Source: CAIWHR01 sp039931775 (GTDB lineage: Bacteria > Pseudomonadota > Gammaproteobacteria > Burkholderiales > Casimicrobiaceae). Taken from it: 64,000 nucleotides of DNA. The notes under the pieces are model-generated. The model saw only the letters and a list, made by a program, of their open reading frames with translations. It did not search any database and was not told where the DNA came from. Position 1 is the stretch's first letter. Each line of letters begins with the position of its first letter. Below are positions 33,671-42,755 of the stretch, one piece after another. Both the position numbers and the translations under genes were made by a program. The stretch is taken from assembly GCA_039931775.1 (NCBI GenBank), contig JBDTRG010000129.1:62001-126000 (forward strand). Reading direction: 5' to 3'.

Positions 33671-35029
33671 ATGGCCAGTAGCGTCATCTTCACACCGTTC
33701 ACCATCAACAACGTCCAGTTCAGGAACCGAATTCTGAGGTCTTCGGTTGGCGGGCGGATGTCGAACTACGACGGGACCGTAACCGATGTCTGGAAGAACT
33801 TCGAAAAGCGCTTCGCCGACGGCGGCGTCGGTGGAATCATTTCAACGACGTTTCACGTCAACAAGGATCGCGTGTCTCCACTGCAGTACCCTTCCATTGC
33901 GGACCAGCGATTCGTGCCATACCTGAAGAAATTTGTCGCGGGAATCAAGCGGGATAGCCCGGAATGCAAGTACATCGTGCAGATCGGGGACCCAGGCTAC
34001 ACGACGTACATGAGTCTGTTTCCGAAAGAGCAGGACAGCAGGTCGTCGTCGGCGGGTTTCGATCTGGGCTTCGGGTACAACAACACGCGAACCATGATGT
34101 CGAACGCCGAGATAGAAATGGCAATCGGCGACTTCGCCAATGCCGCGGAGCGCGTTCGCGCCGCAGGCGCCGACGGGTTGGAAATCACTGCAACCAAAGG
34201 CTACCTCATTCACCAATTCCTCAATCCCGGCATAAACCGCCGAACGGACGACTGGGGTGGCAGCGCAGACAACCGGTTCCGCTTCTTGCAAAGAATAGTG
34301 GAAGCCGTGCGCGACCGGGTCGGGCGCGGTTACTTGTTCGGGGTCAGACTCTCGGCCGCGGATTTTAACTACAGTCCGCTGCAACTCTCCATGCTTCGTT
34401 TCCCCTCGATTCTCCTATCGCGGGAACATCGAATTGGCAACGACATGACGCAGATGCTCGATTATGCGAAGCGGCTGCGCGACCTCAATGTCGACTACCT
34501 GCACGTTGTCGCGGGGTATGGCTTTCCGAATCCGCGGGATACGCCGGGCCCATTTCCGTTCGACGAGATCAGGATGTTTTACAATTCCACACGACATCTC
34601 AGCCTGAAAGCAGCTGCGCGCTCCACGTTGCTGAACGCGATGCCGACGCGCCTCGCACGATGGATCTTGAATCTCGGCTGGACGTACCGGCCGGGAATCA
34701 ATCTGGATTTCGCCAAAATATTCAAGAGAGAGACCGGTGTACCGGTTATCGCAAACGGCGGGTTTCAAGAGAAAGTCTTCATCGAGAATGCGCTCGATTC
34801 GTCCGGCTGCGATATGGTATCCATGGCTCGGGCGTTGATCGCAAATCCGGATCTTCTCGAAATGTTTCAGGCCGGCAAGAATTTCCCCGACCGTCCCTGC
34901 TCACACTGCAACCGGTGCGTGGGAAGAACCGTAACTAGCCCGCTGGGTTGCTATGATCAGCGGAGGTTCGCCTCGCTGAAAGACATGCAGGATCAAATCA
35001 TGGCATGGAATCATCCAGATCCCGCGTGA
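33671..35029 (+). CDS. NADH:flavin oxidoreductase, Old Yellow Enzyme family with Fe-S-type cysteines
   Basis: 452 residues. FMN-binding TIM barrel (FTPFTINNVQFRNRILRS at the start; GADGLEITATKGYLIHQFLN; VIANGGFQEK). The C-terminal cysteine set PCSHCNRCVG plus LGCYD matches the 4Fe-4S site of the 2,4-dienoyl-CoA reductase / trimethylamine dehydrogenase branch, but the extra FAD/NAD domains of those enzymes are absent. Reduces activated alkenes or similar; the substrate is unknown. Overlap with the preceding remnant suggests the upstream gene was deleted. Confidence 0.85.
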   Translation: MASSVIFTPFTINNVQFRNRILRSSVGGRMSNYDGTVTDVWKNFEKRFADGGVGGIISTTFHVNKDRVSPLQYPSIADQRFVPYLKKFVAGIKRDSPECKYIVQIGDPGYTTYMSLFPKEQDSRSSSAGFDLGFGYNNTRTMMSNAEIEMAIGDFANAAERVRAAGADGLEITATKGYLIHQFLNPGINRRTDDWGGSADNRFRFLQRIVEAVRDRVGRGYLFGVRLSAADFNYSPLQLSMLRFPSILLSREHRIGNDMTQMLDYAKRLRDLNVDYLHVVAGYGFPNPRDTPGPFPFDEIRMFYNSTRHLSLKAAARSTLLNAMPTRLARWILNLGWTYRPGINLDFAKIFKRETGVPVIANGGFQEKVFIENALDSSGCDMVSMARALIANPDLLEMFQAGKNFPDRPCSHCNRCVGRTVTSPLGCYDQRRFASLKDMQDQIMAWNHPDPA

Positions 35030-35134
35030 GCCGCAGTTACAATGGGCCCGGGCCGGCGCGGGGGCTCGGCCCCTCGCCGTCTAAGACCGGCGTCCGAGCG
35101 GCCGTTCCCCTTCCGACTGAACGACGGAGACAAC

Positions 35135-36019
35135 ATGAATGCGACAGTCGACTTCATCATCCTGCTGCGGCGAGTGGTGGCGCCGCTGTTGTTGTGCGCC
35201 GGCATGCTATCGCCGACAGCGCGCGCGGCCGGCGTAGCGATGGTGACCGACCTGCAAGGTAAGGCCACTGCATCGGGCGACGGCCAGACGTACGATCTCA
35301 CGATTCTCGCCGAGCTGGAAGCTGGCGCCAAGATTCAACTCGGCGCTGGCGCAAATCTCGTTGTGCTCTACCTCGACGGTGGCGACGAATACGTCTTCAA
35401 GGGGCCGAGCATGATCGAATTCAGGCCGAAACAACCTGAAGTGCAAAGCGGCGCGAAACCGGAACGACGCGACCTGACGCTTGGCAACGGGGCAAAGGAC
35501 ATCCGCATCAAGGCGGTCGGCATGGCGCAGGTTGCGTTGGTGATGCGCGACATCCGCGCCAACGCGCGCATCCAGCTGTTGAGCCTCCACAATACACGCA
35601 CACTTGAAGCCCGGCCCGAATTTCGCTGGACGGCGCTGCAACCGGCGTCGAAGTATGTATTCAAACTTGCCGACGAAACCGGCCGAATGATGTACGAAGC
35701 GGAAGTGATTGACACGTCGATCAAGCTTCCCGCCGTCGTGCAGCTGAAGGAAGGTGTGCCCTATACGTGGGAAGTGTCGGTCCGAATGCCCGACGGCAAA
35801 AAGTATTCGAGCTCAGCCGAGTTTGCGATTGCTCACGCCGACCTTCGCGCTCAGGCGAAAGCGTTGCGTCCGGCAGCGTCGGCGCGGCTGTCGACCCGGA
35901 TCGCTTATGCGGCATGGCTCAATCAGATGGACCTGAAAGACGAGGCGCGCACGTACTGGGAGGCCGCTTCGGCCGAACGCCCGGAAGACGCGCGGCTGAG
36001 GGGCCAGGCCGCACAGTGA
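35135..36019 (+). CDS. Exported FecR-like protein
   Basis: 294 residues with a signal peptide (LLLCAGMLSPTARAAG). A FecR-type beta domain follows (VTDLQGKATASGDGQTYDL, then LVVLYLDGGDEYVFKGPSMI), then an Ig-like/fibronectin-like stretch (EFRWTALQPASKYVFKLAD) and a C-terminal helical TPR-like end. Probably periplasmic and structural or peptidoglycan-associated. ATG 35135 follows ACGGAGACA. It precedes purL by 159 bases. Confidence 0.7.
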   Translation: MNATVDFIILLRRVVAPLLLCAGMLSPTARAAGVAMVTDLQGKATASGDGQTYDLTILAELEAGAKIQLGAGANLVVLYLDGGDEYVFKGPSMIEFRPKQPEVQSGAKPERRDLTLGNGAKDIRIKAVGMAQVALVMRDIRANARIQLLSLHNTRTLEARPEFRWTALQPASKYVFKLADETGRMMYEAEVIDTSIKLPAVVQLKEGVPYTWEVSVRMPDGKKYSSSAEFAIAHADLRAQAKALRPAASARLSTRIAYAAWLNQMDLKDEARTYWEAASAERPEDARLRGQAAQ

Positions 36020-36178
36020 CCGGCAGCTGCTCCTTGGCTGCGGGCACCGGAGTGGCAGGCGCCGATAGGGCCCTGAAAATAACGGGATTGTGGAGGTCGG
36101 TTTCAAACGAATTCCGGAGCCGGCGGGAACAAACCGGAAGTCACGGTAGAATTCGCCTTTACGTCCCTTGCGCCGGAC

Positions 36179-39100
36179 ATGTCGCACCTCCTCACGTTAC
36201 GCGGGCGCTACGCGCTGTCGCCGTTTCGCGTTGCCAAGCTCGAAGCCGCGCTCGCCGCTTCCCGTCCGGACCACGCCGTCACCGGCATATCGGCAACCTA
36301 CTGGCATTTCGTCGAGGTGTTGCGCGATCTCGCACCCGGCGAGCGCGCGACGCTCGAGCGTCTGCTGACCTACGGGCCGCATGACCACGAGGTCGCGGAC
36401 GACGGGGAGCTCGTCGTCGTCGTTCCGCGCCCGGGAACAGTTTCGCCGTGGTCATCGAAGGCCACCGAGATTTCGCGGAATTGTGGCGTCGAATCGGTCG
36501 TTCGCATTGAGCGGGGCATCGGATACCGCATCGCCACGCGTGCCGGCACGCCGCTCGTCGACGCCGATCGAGCGGCGCTGCTTCCCCTCCTTCACGACCG
36601 GATGACCGAGGCGGTGCTGCCGCGGCTCGAGGACACGCAGTCCCTCTTCGCGCATTTTCCGCCTCGACCGATGGCGACGATCCCGCTGCTCGCGCAAGGG
36701 CGGTCGGCGATCGATGCGGCGAACATTGCTCTTGGACTGGCGCTGGCACCGGACGAAATCGACTACCTCGATGCAAATTTCCGACGGATGGGTCGCGACC
36801 CCACCGACGTCGAGCTGACGATGTTCGCGCAGGCGAATTCCGAGCATTGCCGGCACAAGATCTTCAACGCGGACTGGTGGATCGACGGCGCTCGACAGCA
36901 GAAGAGCCTGTTCGCGATGATCCGGCATACGCATGCCGCCAGCCCGCGTGGCACCATCGTGGCGTACGCGGACAACGCCGCGGTGATGGAAGGCGCCACG
37001 GTACGGCGCTTCTATCCGGATGCGACCGGCCGCTACACGGCGCACCTCGAGCCGACGCACATCCTGATGAAGGTCGAGACGCACAACCATCCGACGGCGA
37101 TCGCGCCGTTTCCGGGGGCGGCGACCGGTTCCGGCGGTGAAATCCGCGACGAGGGTGCGACGGGCCGCGGCGCGAAGCCGAAGGCCGGGCTCACCGGCTT
37201 CACGACGTCGCACCTTCGCCTGCCTGGATTGCCGCAGCCGTGGGAGGCGACGTACGGTAAGCCGGAGCGCATTGCCTCAGCGCTCGACATCATGCTCGAC
37301 GGGCCGATCGGCGGCGCGTCGTTCAACAACGAATTCGGACGACCGAACATCCTCGGGTACTTCCGTACGTTTGAGCAGGAAGTTGCGGGCGAGGTCCGCG
37401 GCTACCACAAGCCGATCATGATCGCCGGCGGATTGGGCAACATTCGCGCCGACCACACGGCGAAGCGCGCGCTGCCGGAGGGAACGCTTCTGATCCATCT
37501 GGGCGGCCCGGGCATGCTGATCGGAATGGGGGGCGGGGCGGCGTCGTCGATGGCTACCGGGGCCAATACCGCCGAGCTCGATTTCGATTCCGTCCAGCGT
37601 GCGAACGCCGAGATTCAGCGGCGCGCGCAGGAGGTGATCGACCGATGCTGGCAGGCCGGCGCGCAGAACCCGATCCTGTCGATCCACGACGTCGGCGCCG
37701 GCGGCCTGTCCAACGCTTTTCCCGAGTTGGTCCACGGCGGAGGCGCCGGCGCGGAGTTCGATCTGCGCCGGATTCCGTCGATGGAGCCGGGCATGGCCCC
37801 GCGCGAGATCTGGTCGAACGAGGCGCAGGAGCGCTACGTGCTGGCCATAGCGCCCCAGGACCTCGAGCGCTTCAAGGCGATCTGCGAGCGCGAGCGCTGT
37901 CCGTTCGCTGTCGTGGGCACGGCGCGCGCGCAGGAGCATCTCCTCGTCACCGACGCGGATTTCCACGACAAGCCGGTCGACATGGATCTGGACGTGTTGT
38001 TCGGCAAGCCGCCGAAGATGACGCGCGATGCTGCCCACCTGCGTCGTGTGCTGCGTCCGCTCGACCTCGAGGGCGTCACGGTGAAGGATGCCGCGTATCG
38101 CGTGCTGCAGTTCCCGGCAGTCGCCGACAAGACGTTTCTCGTCACGATCGGCGATCGCACCGTCGGCGGCCTTTGCGCGCGCGACCCGATGGTCGGCCCA
38201 TGGCAGGTTCCGGTGGCGGACGTCGCCGTCACGCTGATGGATTTCGACGGCTATCACGGCGAAGCGATGGCGATGGGCGAGCGCACACCGCTCGCGTTGA
38301 TCGACGCGCCGGCGTCGGGTCGCATGGCGGTGGGCGAGGCGATCACCAACATCGCGGCCGCCGGCATCGGGCGGCTCTGCGACATCAAGCTGTCGGCAAA
38401 CTGGATGGCGCCGGCCGGGCATCCGGGCGAGGACGCGGCACTCTACGACACGGTGCGCGCCGTGGCCATGGACCTGTGCCCCGCGCTCGGGATCAGCATT
38501 CCCGTCGGCAAGGATTCGATGTCGATGCGCACGACATGGCGAGAAGGCAACGCGGAGCACGCGGTCACGGCGCCGCTCTCGCTGATCGTGACGGCCTTCG
38601 CGCGCGTTCCGGATGCCCGGCGCGTGCTGACGCCGCTCTTGTCGCAGAATGGCGGTGATACGGAGCTGCTCTGGATCGATCTCGGTGCGGGACGGCACCG
38701 CCTCGGCGGTTCCGCGCTCGCGCAGGTTTACGGTCAGCTCGGCGACACCGCACCGGATCTCGACGACCCGTCGCGGCTTGCCGCTTTCTTCAACGCGATC
38801 CAGTCATTTTCGGCCGAAGGGCGACTCCTCGCGTACCACGACATCGCCGACGGCGGATTGTTCGCAGCGCTCGTCGAGATGGCGTTCGCCTCGCGCCGCG
38901 GGCTTGAGATCGTTCTCGACGGCATCGCGGGAGGGCCGCTCGAGTTGTTGTTTGCCGAGGAACTCGGCGCGGTCGTCGAGGTTCGATCTGCCGATCGCGA
39001 CGTTTTGCTGACCAAGCTCAAGGCCACCGGCCTTGAAGCGAACGCGATCGGTGCTCCGGCGCCGCATGCGCGCGTACGCATCCGGGTCGGTGGCATGACG

Positions 39101-40066
39101 CTCCTCGACGAGGCGCGCCTCGAATTGCATCGCGCGTGGTCCGCGACGACGCACGAGCTGCAGCGGATGCGCGACGATCCGGAAGTCGTCGACCACGAGT
39201 ATGCCCGGCTGCTCGATGCCCACGACCCGGGCCTCGCACCGGTGCTGACGTTCGATCCTGCGGACGACATCGCGGCACCGTACATTTCGACCGGCGCGCG
39301 TCCGGCGATTGCCATCCTCCGCGAGCAGGGAGTCAACGGCCAGGTCGAGATGGCGGCGGCGTTCGATCGCGCCGGCTTCACGGCGGTCGACGTGCACATG
39401 ACCGACCTCATCGCCGGACGACGTTCGCTCAAAGCCTTCCGCGGCTTTGTCGCGTGCGGCGGCTTCTCGTACGGCGACGTGCTCGGCGGCGGCGAAGGTT
39501 GGGCCAAGTCGATCCTGTTCAACGGGCGCGCCCGCGATGACTTTGCGGCGTTCTTCGCGCGCGACGATGCGTTTGCGTTGGGCGTCTGCAACGGCTGCCA
39601 GATGATGAGCAACCTGTCCGAGCTCATCCCCGGAACGGCGCATTGGCCGCACTTCGTGCGCAACAAGTCGGAGCAGTTCGAGGCGCGCTTCGTGCTCCTC
39701 GAAGTGGACCCGTCGCCGTCGCTATTTTTCCGCGGGATGGAAGGCAGCCGGATCCCCGTCGCCACCGCGCACGGCGAGGGGTATGCGGAGTTTCGCGACG
39801 CCGCGCAGAACGACGCGGCGCAGCCCCTCGTGACTTTGCGGTTCGCCGACAATCGCGGAGTGCCGACGGAACGCTATCCCTACAACGTAAGCGGTTCGCC
39901 GCAGGGCATGGCGGGACTCACCACGCCGGATGGCCGTTACACGATCCTGATGCCGCATCCCGAGCGCGGGTTCCGCACGGTGCAGATGTCGTGGCATCCG
40001 CCGGACTGGGGCGAGGATTCCCCGTGGATGCGTATGTTTCGAAATGCCCGGGCATGGGTGGGGTGA
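36179..40066 (+). CDS. purL: Phosphoribosylformylglycinamidine synthase (large single-chain PurL)
   Basis: 1295 residues, the normal length of the proteobacterial single-chain enzyme. It converts FGAR, ATP and glutamine to FGAM in purine synthesis. Domains in order: N-terminal PurS-like, linker, two AIR-synthase-like ATP domains (HNHPTAIAPFPGAATGSGGE; KDSMSMRT), and a class I glutamine amidotransferase with nucleophile Cys in GVCNGCQMM (about 1137) and His/Glu in PHPERGFR. A housekeeping gene and a good anchor for placing the organism. Confidence 0.97.
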   Translation: MSHLLTLRGRYALSPFRVAKLEAALAASRPDHAVTGISATYWHFVEVLRDLAPGERATLERLLTYGPHDHEVADDGELVVVVPRPGTVSPWSSKATEISRNCGVESVVRIERGIGYRIATRAGTPLVDADRAALLPLLHDRMTEAVLPRLEDTQSLFAHFPPRPMATIPLLAQGRSAIDAANIALGLALAPDEIDYLDANFRRMGRDPTDVELTMFAQANSEHCRHKIFNADWWIDGARQQKSLFAMIRHTHAASPRGTIVAYADNAAVMEGATVRRFYPDATGRYTAHLEPTHILMKVETHNHPTAIAPFPGAATGSGGEIRDEGATGRGAKPKAGLTGFTTSHLRLPGLPQPWEATYGKPERIASALDIMLDGPIGGASFNNEFGRPNILGYFRTFEQEVAGEVRGYHKPIMIAGGLGNIRADHTAKRALPEGTLLIHLGGPGMLIGMGGGAASSMATGANTAELDFDSVQRANAEIQRRAQEVIDRCWQAGAQNPILSIHDVGAGGLSNAFPELVHGGGAGAEFDLRRIPSMEPGMAPREIWSNEAQERYVLAIAPQDLERFKAICERERCPFAVVGTARAQEHLLVTDADFHDKPVDMDLDVLFGKPPKMTRDAAHLRRVLRPLDLEGVTVKDAAYRVLQFPAVADKTFLVTIGDRTVGGLCARDPMVGPWQVPVADVAVTLMDFDGYHGEAMAMGERTPLALIDAPASGRMAVGEAITNIAAAGIGRLCDIKLSANWMAPAGHPGEDAALYDTVRAVAMDLCPALGISIPVGKDSMSMRTTWREGNAEHAVTAPLSLIVTAFARVPDARRVLTPLLSQNGGDTELLWIDLGAGRHRLGGSALAQVYGQLGDTAPDLDDPSRLAAFFNAIQSFSAEGRLLAYHDIADGGLFAALVEMAFASRRGLEIVLDGIAGGPLELLFAEELGAVVEVRSADRDVLLTKLKATGLEANAIGAPAPHARVRIRVGGMTLLDEARLELHRAWSATTHELQRMRDDPEVVDHEYARLLDAHDPGLAPVLTFDPADDIAAPYISTGARPAIAILREQGVNGQVEMAAAFDRAGFTAVDVHMTDLIAGRRSLKAFRGFVACGGFSYGDVLGGGEGWAKSILFNGRARDDFAAFFARDDAFALGVCNGCQMMSNLSELIPGTAHWPHFVRNKSEQFEARFVLLEVDPSPSLFFRGMEGSRIPVATAHGEGYAEFRDAAQNDAAQPLVTLRFADNRGVPTERYPYNVSGSPQGMAGLTTPDGRYTILMPHPERGFRTVQMSWHPPDWGEDSPWMRMFRNARAWVG

Positions 40067-40097
40067 GGTACGCGGACGGCACGTCGAAAGGTGTCCG

Positions 40098-40889
40098 GTG
40101 AGCATCGCCGTCGTGATTCCGTCGCGGCTCGCGCCGAATTCGTCATCGGCGCCGGTTGCGGCGGACCGAGCGCTCTACCTCGATCGAGCGCTCGCCTCGG
40201 TGCAGGCGCAGACTCGTCGCGATCTCATTTCGCAAGTCGTCGTGTGCGTCGATCCCGGCAGGTCTCGCGAGGTCCCCGCGCGAATCGCGTTGACGTCGTT
40301 CGGCGGGTTGGCCGTCGAAGTCATCGAGGGAGACACCGCGAGCCAGGCCTCGGCGCTCAATGCGGGCATCCGGTCGGTCACGGCGGGCTGGATTGCGTTC
40401 CTCGAAGACGACGACGTCTGGCGCCCCGAGCGCATCGAGACGCAGTGGGAGTACGCTGGAAAGCACGACCTCGTGACCTCCAGCCAGGAGGAAGTCGGTG
40501 AGAATGGCGCGCATGTTCGCATCCAACACTTCCCGACGCCGTCGGGCTGGCTGCTCCGCGCGGACGGACGCGACTCGCCACGCTTCGACGAGTCGTTCGT
40601 CTGGCACGTCGACACCGAGATGCTCGGCCAATTGAAGCGTGCCAATGCGCGACGCGTCCACTTTGCGCCTGCCGAGCACGTCGGCAACGGGCTGGCATGG
40701 GTCGCCTGCAGCTCGTCGATCGCGCGCAACGCCGGCGCGCCGTTGGTGATTCGCACGCTCAATACCCTGGGCGGGATGGCGCAGATCTCGCGAAGCGCCA
40801 GGGCCGCCAGGCAGAGCCGTCTCGAGTACCAGGAAATCAGACGTCGGTACGGCGACCTCTTTCCAGCGACGGGCGGCGTGCCGTGGTGA
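40098..40889 (+). CDS. Family 2 glycosyltransferase
   Basis: 263 residues beginning with GTG. GT2 signature: MSIAVVIPSRL, then GDTASQASALNAGI, then FLEDDDVW (the metal-binding DxD-type acidic cluster near residue 100). Transfers a sugar from a nucleotide donor to an unknown acceptor. The 5' end is 31 bases after purL; its stop overlaps the GTG start of the TPR-Fic gene, so those two are translated together. It may modify the same target as the Fic protein, but this is only inference. Confidence 0.82.
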   Translation: MSIAVVIPSRLAPNSSSAPVAADRALYLDRALASVQAQTRRDLISQVVVCVDPGRSREVPARIALTSFGGLAVEVIEGDTASQASALNAGIRSVTAGWIAFLEDDDVWRPERIETQWEYAGKHDLVTSSQEEVGENGAHVRIQHFPTPSGWLLRADGRDSPRFDESFVWHVDTEMLGQLKRANARRVHFAPAEHVGNGLAWVACSSSIARNAGAPLVIRTLNTLGGMAQISRSARAARQSRLEYQEIRRRYGDLFPATGGVPW

Positions 40890-42649
40890 GCGGGGTCGCC
40901 GAAAGGCAGTTCGACGAGGCGGCGCGGCAACGGATACGCAGGCTGCTTCGGGATGGACGCTTCGACGAGGCGGCCATCGAGCTCGACGCCGAACTCGCGA
41001 GGATCAAGGGTTCGGCGTCAAGACAGCCCGCGGTCCGGGACGTTGCCGACGCGACGGTGAGGCTGGGCGCCGTGGCGACGGCGGGCACACCGGACAGTCG
41101 ACCGTCGCTGTCGGCGTCGCGAGCCCTGGCGCTGGCGCATTTCGCCGAAGCCGCTGGCGACGGGGGAATCGCGGCCGTGCTCTATACGGCGGTGGCGTCG
41201 ACTGAAGGGGCGCGCGTTCCGGCGCTCCTCGGCCTCGGCCGCGTCCTCCATCCTTTGGGCAGGACGGCCGAGGCTGCCTCGGCCCTGGAATCGGCTGCGG
41301 CGATGCAGCCCGCTTCGGTCGAGGCGTGGTGCAATCTCTCGGCATTGCAGGTCGAGCTGGGACGCGCCGACGCCGCCCTCGACGCCGCCCACCGCGCGCT
41401 TCTCCTTCAGCCCGATCTCGGCGCCGCGCTGCTCAACCGTGGCGATGCGTTTCGCCAACTCGGCCAGTTCATTGAGGCCGCCGAGGCCTACGAACGCGCT
41501 GTAGCGCTGCAGCCGCGATGGCCGGTCGCACTGAACAAGCTGGCCGGCGTCCGGCGCATCCTGCGCGAGTACGATCGCTCCGAGGATCTCCTTCGCGACG
41601 CGATGGCGATCGCGCCGCAATTCGGTCTCGCGCGCGTCAACCTCGGTACGCTCATGATAGAGCGCGGGCGCTACGCCGAGGGGCGTGGCCTGCTCGAGGG
41701 TGCGCTTCGTCTGCCTCAACTCGATGGGGCGGCGCGCGCCGAGGCCGAATCGGCGCTCGCGATGGCGGGCGAGCATGAGTATCTGGCGCCGGCGATCGCG
41801 GCAGCCGTTGCCGCGGCCGATCCGGAACCGCTGCACCGGGCACTCGATCTGCGGCGCGATCCGGCCGACCTGCCATCCCAGGAGGTCCAGGCACTGCTTG
41901 CGAAAATGACCGCTCGCGTCCTCGAGACCCGCTCCCATGCCGGCGCACCCGTCGAAGGCGAGACGTCGCCACCGGAGTGGCCAGGTATCGAAGCTCACTT
42001 TGCCTTTCATCGCACGGATTCGATCGACGAGCTGAAGAGGACGCTCGGCGAACTTGCGAAAGGGAGCGCGGTTGCGGGAGGAGGGAACGTCGCGACCTCC
42101 ATGCTCGATGTCTTCAACTTCGAGCGCGCCGTGCGGGAGCGCCGCGCGCGCCCGATGGGCGAGGGCACCGGATCCGACGTGTGGCTGAGGTACTGGCATG
42201 CCCGGGTGACGGCGCATCGACCGGAAGTCTTTCCCGGGCAGATGAAGCCCGTTCCCAACCTGGTGTTGACGAGCCATCGCATCGTTCGCGCGGCGCCGCG
42301 TCAGGCCGCCGCCTCGTGCGCGGCGTTTTTCGCCAACGAGTACCCCCGCCTGCCACCGGGTTTCGCGCGGGCGACGCTCGTCTATTTCGCGATCACCCAG
42401 ATTCATCCGTTCTTCGACGGCAACGGCCGGATCGCGCGGTTCATGCAGAATGCCGAGCTCGAGTTGGCCGGACTCCACCCCCTCGTGATCCCTCAGGACG
42501 TCAAGGGGGCGATTCCCGACATTCTGCATCGGGTGCGCACCTCCGCTGATCTCGGCCCGTTGATCGCGGCGATGGCCGACGCGGCGGAATTCACGGCGAA
42601 TGTCGTCAGAAGGTTGGATAAAGCGTCCGGTGATTCGCGCGGCCATTGA
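40886..42649 (+). CDS. TPR-repeat protein with C-terminal Fic domain (AMPylator-type)
   Basis: 587 residues. The first roughly 330 are helical repeats with TPR periodicity (RVPALLGLGRVLHPLGRTAE; VEAWCNLSALQVELGRADAA). The Fic motif is HPFFDGNGRIAR with His about 507. Fic enzymes transfer AMP or another nucleotide part to Ser/Thr/Tyr of target proteins; the motif is complete, so activity is likely. I cannot locate an inhibitory (S/T)xxxE(G/N) helix with confidence. GTG 40886 overlaps the stop of the glycosyltransferase. Confidence 0.85.
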   Translation: MSGVAERQFDEAARQRIRRLLRDGRFDEAAIELDAELARIKGSASRQPAVRDVADATVRLGAVATAGTPDSRPSLSASRALALAHFAEAAGDGGIAAVLYTAVASTEGARVPALLGLGRVLHPLGRTAEAASALESAAAMQPASVEAWCNLSALQVELGRADAALDAAHRALLLQPDLGAALLNRGDAFRQLGQFIEAAEAYERAVALQPRWPVALNKLAGVRRILREYDRSEDLLRDAMAIAPQFGLARVNLGTLMIERGRYAEGRGLLEGALRLPQLDGAARAEAESALAMAGEHEYLAPAIAAAVAAADPEPLHRALDLRRDPADLPSQEVQALLAKMTARVLETRSHAGAPVEGETSPPEWPGIEAHFAFHRTDSIDELKRTLGELAKGSAVAGGGNVATSMLDVFNFERAVRERRARPMGEGTGSDVWLRYWHARVTAHRPEVFPGQMKPVPNLVLTSHRIVRAAPRQAAASCAAFFANEYPRLPPGFARATLVYFAITQIHPFFDGNGRIARFMQNAELELAGLHPLVIPQDVKGAIPDILHRVRTSADLGPLIAAMADAAEFTANVVRRLDKASGDSRGH

Positions 42650-42755
42650 GCAGGGCGCCGCCGCCGCGGCGCTCCGGCGATCGGACAACGTTGCACCGAC
42701 GGTTGACCAAGCGCGTTGGGCCGCCGATCATTCGTACGCGTCGAGGAGGGTAACG

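Noticed and set aside
37277..38698. 473-residue minus-strand frame inside purL
   Set aside because: Shadow of the highly conserved purL frame.
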